Positions 1 through 5,592 of a stretch of 5,779 nt of DNA are shown here, piece by piece. The position numbers and the translations under genes were made by a program. The notes under the pieces are model-generated. The model was not told the DNA's origin and did not search any database. It saw only the letters and a list, made by a program, of their open reading frames with translations. The stretch covers positions 1 to 5,779 of the forward strand of contig CALLZA010000052.1 in assembly GCA_937858165.1 (NCBI GenBank). Reading direction: 5' to 3'. This DNA comes from an uncultured Ardenticatenia bacterium. Its GTDB lineage: Bacteria; Chloroflexota; Anaerolineae; Promineifilales; Promineifilaceae. Position 1 is the first letter of the stretch. Every line of letters begins with the position of its first letter.

Positions 1-120
1 TGTGGTGGAGACGCGAAGCTGTATAGGTCGGTGGATATCAATGGACAATGAGCGTAGAAAGTTGTATAGATACAAGACTGTGTGATGCAGTGGATATAGA
101 AATTAACGTTGTAGTGCGTA
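1..120. other. Sequencing read-through noise, not genomic
   Basis: This stretch lies outside the P7 adapter end and is joined to it by a run of T. Read outward on the minus strand it is adapter, then poly-A, then unstructured AC-rich sequence, which is the usual look of Illumina cycles that run off the end of a short template. It has no coding potential or recognisable motif, and its composition is unlike the GC-rich insert. It should be trimmed. Confidence 0.85.
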
Positions 121-193
121 TTTTTTTCAAGCAGAAGACGGCATACGAGATCTAGTACGGTCTCGTGGGCTCGGAGATGTGTATAAGAGACAG
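121..193. other. Illumina Nextera i7 adapter (P7 + index + mosaic end)
   Basis: After a 7-base T run (121-127), the 24-base P7 flow-cell sequence occupies 128-151. The 8-base index CTAGTACG follows at 152-159; it matches the Nextera i7 index usually called N702. The Nextera read-2 transposase adapter fills 160-193 and ends in the 19-base mosaic end AGATGTGTATAAGAGACAG at 175-193. This is library-construction sequence. Translated on the minus strand it gives the contaminant peptide CLLYTSPSPRD, which artificially extends the kinase ORF. Confidence 0.98.
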
Positions 194-1548
194 AGGCTAT
201 ACTGATCGCTGAGCGGCGAGGCCGCCTTGCCGCGCGCCTGTTCCGGCGCGACATAATCGGGCGTGCCCTCAAAGGCGTCGGAACGGCGTTCTTCGCCATG
301 GCGCTGAAGCAATTGGGCGATCCCGAAGTCGGACAGATAGGCGTTGCCGTCTGTATCGAGCAGGATGTTGGCTGGTTTCACGTCCCGATGGACGATGCCG
401 TGGCGATGGGCCATGTGCAGCGCGGCCGCCATCTGGTCGACCAGTTGCGCAACCCGGTCGAGCGGCCAGCCGCCATTGGCTACTGCCGTCTTGAGATTGC
501 CACCACGCAAATAGCGCATCACCAGAAAGGCCCCGCCCGGTTCGCGCCAGAAGTCGTAGAGCGGAACGATGTGGGCGTGCTCCAATCCGGCGATGGTCTG
601 CGCCTCGATCTCAAAGCGGCGGATGAAGTCGGCGTCATCGGCATAGCGCGCCGCAATGACTTTGATTGCTACCTCCCGCTGGACGGATGGCTGCGCGGCG
701 CGAAAGACAGTGTTGAAGCTGCCGCGCCCCAGCTCCTCGATGATCTCATAGCCCCGGATTGATTCGGGACGCGCGTCGACCGCTTCCAGCTCGCCACTGC
801 GGATGTGTTCGACGAGCCGGAGCGTCTCCGAACCAGGCCGAATTCCGAGGTCTGTCTGTAAGAGGTGGCGATAGTCGTCGTAGTGATGGAGTGCCGCGCT
901 GCGCCGGCCGGCACGGGCCAGTATCTCGATCAACTGGCGATTGGCCGTCTCATGCAGTGCATCGATGGCGAGTTGCTGCCGGGCGTACGCTTCGGCCGCC
1001 TGGTGATCATTCTCGGTCAGGGCCAAGGCGGTCAGGCGTTCCAGCGTGACCAGAGCACCCCGCCGCAACGCTTCGCGCCGCGCCGCAGCCCACTCCTCAA
1101 ATGGGTTGCTATCGGGCAGGTAGAAGTCGGCCAGAAAGTCGCCACGGTAAAGGGCTGCGGCCTCCCTCAGTTGCTCCTGGCTGGGTCGCAGCAGGTCGAT
1201 CAACTGGGCGAAGCGCGTGGCATCGACCGCTATGGCAGCGTTCGGATGCAGCTGGATCGTGTCCCGTGTGGCCAGCAGCAGCGGAAGTTCGCCATTGCCG
1301 TCAACGGCCGCAACCGTGGGAATGGTCTGGCGCAGAAAGTAGAGGTTCTGGCGCAAGTTCTGCTGGGCCGAGGCTTGCGGCAGCCCCGGCCAGAGTAGAG
1401 CCATAATGTGCTCACGCCGGTGGCGCTCCGGCCGACACGCCAGGTAGATGAGCAAAGCCTGGGCGAGCCTTGTTCGGAAGCTGCCCACCTGCTGCCCTTC
1501 CTGCCATGCGGAAACTGGCCCAAGTACCAAAACCGAAAGGCCTGCCAT
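194..1548 (-). CDS. SARP/BTAD-like regulator fused to Ser/Thr protein kinase, 3'-truncated
   Basis: A predicted cytoplasmic one-protein signalling switch, of which 451 residues are genuine. Residues 1-100 look like a winged-helix DNA-binding domain of the SARP/transcriptional-activator type (opening LSVLVLGPV, later RREHIMALLWPG and QNLRQNLYFLRQ). Residues ~110-250 form a BTAD-like helical repeat domain (DALHETANRQLIEILARAG, then LQTDLGIRPGSETLRL). A Hanks-type kinase starts at ~267: glycine loop GRGSFNTV (274-281), ATP lysine K296, helix-C E315, HRD 387-389 with K391 and N394, DFG 407-409, and GTPDYVAPEQ (428-437). It is an RD kinase with all core catalytic residues up to the break. The kinase is cut in subdomain IX (SDQYS); everything after is adapter translation, so the C-lobe and any sensor domain are unknown. 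ATG 1548 is preferred over in-frame upstream starts (TTG 1605, ATG 1569) because GGGAG lies 6 nt before it. Substrate and target genes cannot be read from the sequence. Confidence 0.9.
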
Positions 1549-1554
1549 AGGACA

Positions 1555-1559
1555 CTCCC
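1555..1559 (-). promoter_or_regulatory. Shine-Dalgarno sequence of the regulator-kinase gene
   Basis: On the minus strand GGGAG lies 6 nt upstream of ATG 1548. It decides the start: the in-frame alternatives at 1569 (ATG) and 1605 (TTG) would add low-complexity residues before the conserved domain opening. I see no convincing -35/-10 pair upstream. Confidence 0.6.
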
Positions 1560-1770
1560 ATACTATCATAGCCGCGGCGGAGGCCGGCGAGCGAAGCGCT
1601 GACAAGAAGAGTACATCTTACCATGTGCGCCCAGGCAACGGTAGCTCCTATTGGCGGTCTTTACGCATCTGTAGACGGATCGTTGACGCGAAGCAATGGG
1701 GAGTTGACACTTTCTTCGTGCCCAAGAATGAGCCGATCGCCTCTCTGAAGGGGTTTGCAGGGCTGAATGT

Positions 1771-1789
1771 CGGGGCAATTTCGGCCCCG
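1771..1789. repeat. Small GC-rich inverted repeat
   Basis: CGGGGC (1771-1776) and GCCCCG (1784-1789) are perfect 6-bp complementary arms around a 7-nt AT-rich loop. No T tract follows on either strand, so it is not a typical intrinsic terminator. It may be a small RNA hairpin in the leader region of the kinase gene, or chance. Confidence 0.35.
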
Positions 1790-1885
1790 GCACAGGATTG
1801 GCTTATGGAACTTGGCGTTGTTGACGCTTTGTTGACGATGGTCGCGATAATGTAGATGTAGCTTGGGGTGTTTCCAGTTGAGATG

Positions 1886-1925
1886 TGGCGGCTGTCTCTG
1901 CAGCAGTATGAAGAGGCAGCCGCCA
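1886..1925 (-). terminator. Strong hairpin just 3' of ilvD, possible transcript end
   Basis: Arms 1886-1899 (TGGCGGCTGTCTCT) and 1912-1925 (AGAGGCAGCCGCCA) pair over 14 positions around a 12-nt loop, with one non-Watson-Crick position. It begins about 28 nt beyond the ilvD stop, so a role in ending or stabilising the ilvD mRNA is the simplest reading. Against a classical intrinsic terminator: no U tract follows on the minus strand. The odd pair is G-U when read on the plus strand but A-C on the minus strand, so the fold is slightly better for a rightward transcript. The hairpin is clear; its function is inferred. Confidence 0.45.
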
Positions 1926-1953
1926 ACGTCGTTTCTCCCGCCGGGTTCCGCTT

Positions 1954-3642
1954 CTAATCCGTCACGCAACCTTCGGACGCCGACCGTACCAGTCGAATGT
2001 ACTTCGCCAGCGTCCCCCGCGTTGCCTTCAGCGGCGGGGCGACCCAGGCGGCGCGGCGGGCGACCAGCTCCTCGGCCGGCACCGCTACGTCCATTGTCCG
2101 CGTCGCGGCGTCGATGGTGATGACGTCACCGTCGCGCACCAGGGCGATGGGGCCGCCCTCCTGCGCCTCGGGTGTCACATGGCCGACGATGAAGCCGTGA
2201 CTGCCGCCGGAGAAGCGGCCGTCGGTCAGCAGGGCCACGTCCTGGCCCAGCCCCGCGCCCATGATCGCCGAGGTTGGCGTCAGCATCTCCGGCATTCCCG
2301 GCCCGCCCTTCGGGCCTTCATAGCGGATGATAACCACGTCCCCCTTCTGAATCCCACCCGCCTCCAGCCCGGCCAGCATTGCCTCTTCGGAGTCGTAGAC
2401 CCGCGCCGGGCCGCTGAAGCGTGTGCCCTCCTTACCGGTAATCTTGGCCACCGCGCCCTCGGGGGCCAGGTTGCCGCGCAGAATCTGGATGTGTCCGGTG
2501 GGCTTGATGGGCGCGTCCAGCGGGTGGATGACGCGCTGCCCTTCGCGCAGGTTGGGCACGTCGGCCAGATTATCGGCCACGGTACGCCCGGTGACCGTCA
2601 GGCAGTCGCCGTCGATCAGGCCATTCTGCCACAGGTACTTCATCAGCGCCGGGGTGCCGCCGATGCCCTGCATGTCCTCCATGACGAACGCGCCACTGGG
2701 TTTCAGGTCGGCCAGGAAGGGCACGCGATCGCTGACGCTCTGGAAGTCGTCGATGGTCAGGGGCACATCGACGGCCTTGGCCATGGCAATCAGGTGCAGC
2801 ACGGCGTTGGTGCTGCCGCCCAGGGCCATGACGACGACCATGGCGTTCTCGAAGGCGGCGCGGGTCATGATGTCGCGCGGCTTGATGTCGCGCTCCAACA
2901 GCAGGCGCACCGCTGCGGCCGCCTGCCGGCACTCGTCGCGCTTCTCGACCGATTCGGCCGGGGTCGAGGAGCTAAAGGGCAGGCTCATGCCCAGGGCCTC
3001 GATGGCGCTGGCCATGGTGTTGGCCGTGTACATGCCGCCGCACGCGCCTGGGCCGGGGCAGCTATGGCGCACGATGAGCGCCCGCTCCGTCTCGCTGATC
3101 GCCCCGGCCAGGAACTGCCCGTAGCTCTGGAAGGCAGAGACGATGTCGAGTTGGGCGTGACGAGCGGTGCAGCCGGCGCGAATAGTGCCGCCGTAGACCA
3201 TCAGCGCCGGGCGGTTGAGCCGGCCCATGGCGATCAGGCAGCCGGGCATGTTCTTGTCGCAGCCGGGGATGGCGACCAAGGCGTCGTACCAGTGGGCGGC
3301 CATCGTCGTCTCGATGGAGTCGGCGATAATCTCCCGTGATTGGAGCGAGTAGCTCATGCCGTCGGTGCCCATGCTGATGCCGTCGCTGACGCCGATGGTA
3401 TTGAAGCGCAGCCCAACCAGCCCGGCGTCGGTCATCTCTTCCTTCACCCACGCCGCCAGCTCGTTGAGGTGCATGTTGCAGGTGTTACCCTCGTACCACA
3501 TGGAAGCGATGCCCACCTGCGGCCGCTGCATGTCGTCGTCGCTCAGACCCACGCCGTAGAGCATGGCCTGTGACGCGCCCTGGGCCTTGGGCTGGGTGAC
3601 GCGGGAACTGTACTTATTCAAGTTGTTGTTATGTGTTGTCAT
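1954..3642 (-). CDS. ilvD: Dihydroxy-acid dehydratase IlvD
   Basis: Cytoplasmic Fe-S enzyme (EC 4.2.1.9) that dehydrates 2,3-dihydroxy-3-methylbutanoate and its ethyl homologue to the 2-oxo acid precursors of valine/leucine and isoleucine. The 562-residue length is normal for the IlvD/Edd family. The three conserved cysteines of the [2Fe-2S]-type enzymes are present: C55 ([12 protein letters not shown]), C128 (PGCDKNMPG) and C201 ([14 protein letters not shown]). Other signatures are [12 protein letters not shown] (81-92), with likely metal ligands D87 and D129 and with K130 in the position of the carbamylated lysine, and the C-terminal [10 protein letters not shown] (475-484), which holds the presumed catalytic serine region. 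No frameshift or missing key residue is seen. The start at 3642 (ATG ACA ACA CAT) gives the usual N-terminal length, but no Shine-Dalgarno sequence precedes it. Upstream, only ~10 nt separate it from the inverted repeat of the four-helix-bundle cassette. No other ilv or leu genes are in the window. Confidence 0.97.
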   Translation of the reverse strand: MTTHNNNLNKYSSRVTQPKAQGASQAMLYGVGLSDDDMQRPQVGIASMWYEGNTCNMHLNELAAWVKEEMTDAGLVGLRFNTIGVSDGISMGTDGMSYSLQSREIIADSIETTMAAHWYDALVAIPGCDKNMPGCLIAMGRLNRPALMVYGGTIRAGCTARHAQLDIVSAFQSYGQFLAGAISETERALIVRHSCPGPGACGGMYTANTMASAIEALGMSLPFSSSTPAESVEKRDECRQAAAAVRLLLERDIKPRDIMTRAAFENAMVVVMALGGSTNAVLHLIAMAKAVDVPLTIDDFQSVSDRVPFLADLKPSGAFVMEDMQGIGGTPALMKYLWQNGLIDGDCLTVTGRTVADNLADVPNLREGQRVIHPLDAPIKPTGHIQILRGNLAPEGAVAKITGKEGTRFSGPARVYDSEEAMLAGLEAGGIQKGDVVIIRYEGPKGGPGMPEMLTPTSAIMGAGLGQDVALLTDGRFSGGSHGFIVGHVTPEAQEGGPIALVRDGDVITIDAATRTMDVAVPAEELVARRAAWVAPPLKATRGTLAKYIRLVRSASEGCVTD

Positions 3643-3652
3643 GGAATTTGGT

Positions 3653-3695
3653 CGACGGCTGACGGTCGACCGCCTACCGCCGCTAGAAGGACGGC
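3653..3695. repeat. Left terminal inverted repeat of the cassette
   Basis: A 43-bp arm that pairs with 4170-4212 at 37 of 43 positions. The best conserved part is 3676-3695, ACCGCCG(CT)AGAAGGACGGC, matching 18 of 20 with the other arm. Similarity continues inward with small gaps to the GCTGTCA at 3708-3714, which contains the stop codon of the four-helix-bundle gene. The outer edge is about 10 nt from the ilvD start codon. Confidence 0.8.
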
Positions 3696-3711
3696 AGTCG
3701 GCCGTCGGCTG

Positions 3712-4107
3712 TCAGTTTTCATACTCAGGCGACGGTTCGCGCACGGCCGACGATGAGAGAGCGTGTTTGAAGGCCTGGAGCTTGGCAAACAACTTTTCGC
3801 TATCCCGGTAAGCATCACGCATAAGCTGTGCGTCGGCAGGACGACAGTGGCGGTTAATCAAGTGCAGACATGCAACGGTCTCCACAAGCGAACGGAGCGC
3901 GATGCTGATAAAGCGGGACTGTTCTGCATTGCTCAGACTGGTTGAACCTTCAGCGATGTTCAGAGTTATGCTGGTCGCAGCGCGTCTGATTTGGCTTTTG
4001 AGGTTGTACTCTTCGTCACGAGGCAACTGCGCGGATAGGTGGTAGACCCTATCCGTGTAATCAATCGCCAATTGCCACACTTCGAGCCGCTCGAACTTAT
4101 ACCCCAT
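3712..4107 (-). CDS. Four-helix-bundle protein, 23S rRNA intervening-sequence protein family
   Basis: A small cytoplasmic helical protein, 131 residues with the ATG start at 4107. It matches the family of 23S rRNA intervening-sequence proteins (S23/IVP, related to the Avd accessory protein of diversity-generating retroelements): FERLEVWQLAIDYTDRVY (5-22), SQIRRAATSITLNIAEG (38-54) and the third-helix stretch RFISIALRSLVETVACLHL (65-83). Family members form small oligomeric bundles with a basic surface and may bind nucleic acid; biochemical function is unsettled. A TTG four codons upstream (4119) is in frame, but the ATG fits the family N-terminus (M-G-Y-K-F-E-x-L-E-V-W) and has a weak GAG seven bases before it. 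The stop lies in the inner edge of the left inverted repeat. No 23S rRNA or reverse transcriptase is nearby, so neither classical context applies. The serine-rich, acidic C-terminal tail is not a conserved part. Confidence 0.9.
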   Translation of the reverse strand: MGYKFERLEVWQLAIDYTDRVYHLSAQLPRDEEYNLKSQIRRAATSITLNIAEGSTSLSNAEQSRFISIALRSLVETVACLHLINRHCRPADAQLMRDAYRDSEKLFAKLQAFKHALSSSAVREPSPEYEN

Positions 4108-4134
4108 TCTGCCACTCAAGTCCTATTCGTTCAG

Positions 4135-4155
4135 GCAACACCTGTCATGTGTTGC
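4135..4155. repeat. Palindromic 21-bp element, copy 1
   Basis: The arms GCAACAC and GTGTTGC (7 bp, perfect) flank a 7-nt centre CTGTCAT. The sequence matches 5474-5494 at 19 of 21 positions. It lies inside the cassette, about 27 nt upstream of the four-helix-bundle ATG, where an operator or an RNA hairpin in the leader could sit. A dispersed genomic repeat is equally possible. Confidence 0.65.
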
Positions 4156-4169
4156 ATTGACGGCGGCCG

Positions 4170-4212
4170 GCCGTCCTTCTTTCGGCGGTCCGCCGTCGGC
4201 CGTCAGCCGTCG
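4170..4212. repeat. Right terminal inverted repeat of the cassette
   Basis: The partner of 3653-3695. GCCGTCCTTCT at 4170-4180 is the exact reverse complement of the AGAAGGACGGC core. Its outer half runs into a 7-bp tandem repeat that ends four bases before the lhgO stop codon. Confidence 0.8.
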
Positions 4213-4226
4213 CCCGTCGGCCGTCG
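4192..4226. repeat. Five tandem 7-bp units, consensus GCCGTCG
   Basis: The units read GCCGTCG, GCCGTCA, GCCGTCG, CCCGTCG, GCCGTCG with no gaps. Three related units (GCAGTCG, GCCGTCG, GCTGTCA) occur in the same orientation at 3694-3714, on the other side of the four-helix-bundle gene. A 19-bp stretch, 3697-3715, matches 4188-4206 at 17 of 19 positions. Slippage between such units could explain small gaps in the inverted repeats. Confidence 0.7.
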
Positions 4227-4230
4227 CAAC

Positions 4231-5430
4231 CTAGAAGTGATCCTCCAGCTTATCCACCACCGTCTCCGCAATGCTGAACGCCGACGTCGCCGCCGGGGAG
4301 GGAGCGTTGATGACGTTGACGATGCGCGGCGACTCATGAAAGGCGAAGTCGTCGAGCAGTGCGCCGTCGGGAGCCAGGGCCTGCGCGCGGATGCCGGCCG
4401 GCGCCTCCTCCAGGTGTTCGGCGCGAATGTCGGGGATGAGGCGTTGCAGGGCGCTGACAAAAGCGCGCTTGCTGGCTGAGCGCCACATCTCGCCCAGGCC
4501 CATCTTCCAGTAGCGGCCGGCCAGCTTGCGGAAGCCGGGGTAGCTGAGCGTCTGCCACAGTTCGCGGGCGTTGATGTCGCTCAGGTGATACCCCTCGCGG
4601 GCGAAGGCCAGCACCGCGTTCGGCCCACACTCGACGCCGCCGCTGACCATGCGCGTGAAGTGGACGCCCAGAAACGGGAAGTTGGGGTCGGGCACGGGGT
4701 AAATGAGGGCATTGCACAGGTGCCACGCCTCGTGCTTCAACTCGAAGTACTCGCCGCGGAAGGGGATGATCGTTGCAGGTGCTTCACCCGCCGACATCTT
4801 GGTGACACGATCGGAGTGCAGCCCGGCGCAGTTGACGAGGTAGGCGGCGCGAAACTCGCCGCGCGGTGTTACGGCCGTTAGCTCGCCCGGCCGTTCGACG
4901 ATGGCTGTCACCTCCGCTCCGGTCACGATACTGTGACCGTTGGCGCGCAACTTCTCGGCCAGCCGTTCGCAGACCTGCTTGTAGTCGGTGATGCCCGCTT
5001 CCGGCACGTGGAGCGCGGCGATGCCGTTTAGCGCGTGGGGCTCCAGTTCCAGCAGGCGCGTTCGATCAATCAACTCGCACTGCACGCCGTTGGCCTGGCC
5101 GCGCGCCAGCAGATTGTTCATCGGCCCTCGTTCGCGCTCTTCGGTGGCGACGATGACCTTGCCGACGCGCTTGAACGGGATGCCCTCGCGTTCGCAAAAC
5201 GCCTCCATCAACTGCTTGCCGGTGCGGCAGTTGACGGCCTTGAGGGAGTTGGGCTTGTAGTAGATACCGGAGTGGAGGACACCGGAGTTGCGCCCCGTCT
5301 GGTGATAGGCCAGCGTCGGCTCTTTCTCCAGCAGGGTGATGTGTTTCTGGGGATAGCGTTGGCAAAGGGCGTGGGCTGTGGCCAGGCCGACGATGCCGCC
5401 GCCAATGATGAGAATGTCGGAGGAAGTCAT
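4231..5430 (-). CDS. lhgO: L-2-hydroxyglutarate oxidase/dehydrogenase LhgO
   Basis: An FAD-dependent enzyme of the DAO family that oxidises L-2-hydroxyglutarate to 2-oxoglutarate. In E. coli LhgO (formerly YgaF) the electrons go to the membrane quinone pool. The protein has 399 residues, close to the usual ~400-420. The N-terminal Rossmann motif IGGGIVG has G10, G12 and G15, with E35 at the end of the second strand for the ribose. Family signatures follow: HQTGRNSGVLHSGIYY (43-58), YPVPDPNFPFLGVHFTR (244-260), ECGPNAVLAF (267-276) and the C-terminal FAD-closing NAPSPAATSAF (375-385). No signal peptide or membrane segment is seen, so any membrane contact is peripheral. ATG 5430 is only four residues before the first beta strand, so no later start is possible. 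There is no Shine-Dalgarno sequence; an extended -10 box lies 6 nt upstream, suggesting a leaderless mRNA. Generic glycerol-3-phosphate or D-amino-acid oxidase labels fit less well, given the LhgO-specific motifs. Confidence 0.95.
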   Translation of the reverse strand: MTSSDILIIGGGIVGLATAHALCQRYPQKHITLLEKEPTLAYHQTGRNSGVLHSGIYYKPNSLKAVNCRTGKQLMEAFCEREGIPFKRVGKVIVATEERERGPMNNLLARGQANGVQCELIDRTRLLELEPHALNGIAALHVPEAGITDYKQVCERLAEKLRANGHSIVTGAEVTAIVERPGELTAVTPRGEFRAAYLVNCAGLHSDRVTKMSAGEAPATIIPFRGEYFELKHEAWHLCNALIYPVPDPNFPFLGVHFTRMVSGGVECGPNAVLAFAREGYHLSDINARELWQTLSYPGFRKLAGRYWKMGLGEMWRSASKRAFVSALQRLIPDIRAEHLEEAPAGIRAQALAPDGALLDDFAFHESPRIVNVINAPSPAATSAFSIAETVVDKLEDHF

Positions 5431-5436
5431 GATGGC

Positions 5437-5445
5437 ATTGTAACA
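5437..5445 (-). promoter_or_regulatory. Extended -10 promoter placed for a leaderless lhgO transcript
   Basis: On the minus strand TGT-TACAAT occupies 5445 to 5437: a TGn extended -10 plus a hexamer one base from TATAAT. The hexamer ends 6 nt before ATG 5430, so transcription starting about 7 nt downstream would begin at the A of the start codon. No good -35 is seen 16-18 bp upstream, which an extended -10 does not strictly need. The lack of a Shine-Dalgarno sequence for lhgO agrees with this reading. Confidence 0.45.
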
Positions 5446-5473
5446 GGGTTCGCTTACGCTGCGAGTGACGCCG

Positions 5474-5494
5474 GCAACACCTGTCAGGTGTTAC
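5474..5494. repeat. Palindromic 21-bp element, copy 2
   Basis: The core AACACCTGTCAGGTGTT has perfect 7-bp arms (AACACCT/AGGTGTT) around GTC and matches 4135-4155 at 19 of 21 positions. It sits 43 bp upstream of the lhgO start, just above the candidate promoter. It could be an operator, the terminator hairpin of an upstream gene that is missing from the contig, or a dispersed repeat. Confidence 0.65.
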
Positions 5495-5526
5495 ATATGC
5501 CCGGCCACGCGCGCGCCCATCTCGGC

Positions 5527-5592
5527 CTGTCTCTTATACACATCTCCGAGCCCACGAGACCGTACTCGATATCGTATGCCGTCTTCTGCTTG
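5527..5592. other. Illumina Nextera i7 adapter in the opposite orientation
   Basis: The 19-base mosaic end CTGTCTCTTATACACATCT occupies 5527-5545. CCGAGCCCACGAGAC follows at 5546-5560, then an 8-base index at 5561-5568 and the reverse complement of P7 at 5569-5592. The index reads CGTACTCG, one base from CGTACTAG expected from the left adapter, and P7 has one mismatch at 5571, as expected of low-quality late cycles. The real sequence ends at 5526. Translated on the plus strand it gives LIHISEPTRPY, and in another frame CLLYTSPSPRD, both familiar contaminant peptides. Confidence 0.98.

Larger units (their letters stand above)
1549..1953. other. Non-coding gap between ilvD and the regulator-kinase gene
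   Basis: About 405 bp separate the ilvD stop from the kinase-gene start. The stretch is less GC-rich than the flanking genes. ORFs in either strand here are short, have no recognisable domain, and read like random sequence. It holds a strong hairpin close to ilvD (1886-1925), a small inverted repeat (1771-1789) and the Shine-Dalgarno sequence of the kinase gene. The gap suggests the kinase gene has its own promoter rather than sharing a transcript with ilvD, but I could not pick out that promoter. Confidence 0.6.
3653..4212 (-). mobile_element. IVS-like cassette: four-helix-bundle gene between 43-bp inverted repeats
   Basis: Bases 3653-3695 and the reverse complement of 4170-4212 align without gaps at 37 of 43 positions, sharing the exact core AGAAGGACGGC. 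Together they bracket a single four-helix-bundle gene in a unit of about 560 bp. The unit nearly fills the gap between lhgO (stop at 4231) and ilvD (start at 3642). Known 23S rRNA intervening sequences have this layout: complementary ends form a stem and some carry an ORF of this protein family in the loop. Here the unit is intergenic. No transposase is present, and I see no target-site duplication (left flank GGAATTTGGT, right flank CCCGTCGGCC). Mobility is inferred from architecture only; two inverted copies of a dispersed genomic repeat that happen to flank the gene are the alternative. Confidence 0.5.

Noticed and set aside
175..193. Tn5/IS50-like mosaic ends at both sides (also 5527-5545), suggesting a 5.3-kb composite transposon
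   Set aside because: Each mosaic end is directly continued by the Nextera adapter, an i7 index and P7, so they come from tagmentation library preparation, not from a natural transposon.
298..1398. Several plus-strand open frames opposite the regulator-kinase gene
   Set aside because: They mirror a gene with intact BTAD and kinase motifs on the minus strand and show no domains of their own.
1704..1732. TTGACA at 1704-1709 as a plus-strand promoter -35 box
   Set aside because: No acceptable -10 hexamer lies 16-18 bp downstream and no plus-strand gene follows.
1448..1855. Plus-strand open frame covering part of the intergenic gap
   Set aside because: It starts antisense to the kinase gene, has no convincing ribosome binding site or domain, and its composition looks random.
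2179..3339. Long plus-strand open frame (386 codons) antisense to ilvD
   Set aside because: It is the GC-rich shadow of ilvD: the minus frame has every IlvD motif, while the plus translation is low-complexity and matches no family I recognise.
3712..4107. Diversity-generating retroelement, since Avd is in the same structural family
   Set aside because: No reverse transcriptase, template repeat or variable repeat is found in the 5.3 kb of real sequence.
3631..4154. ATGTGTTG at 3631-3638 and 4147-4154 as a possible target-site duplication
   Set aside because: The left copy is inside the ilvD coding sequence and the right copy is inside the cassette and the palindrome, so they do not flank the inverted repeats.
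3694..4226. CRISPR-like or minisatellite array
   Set aside because: The repeat unit is only 7 bp, it is tandem without spacers, and no cas gene is present.
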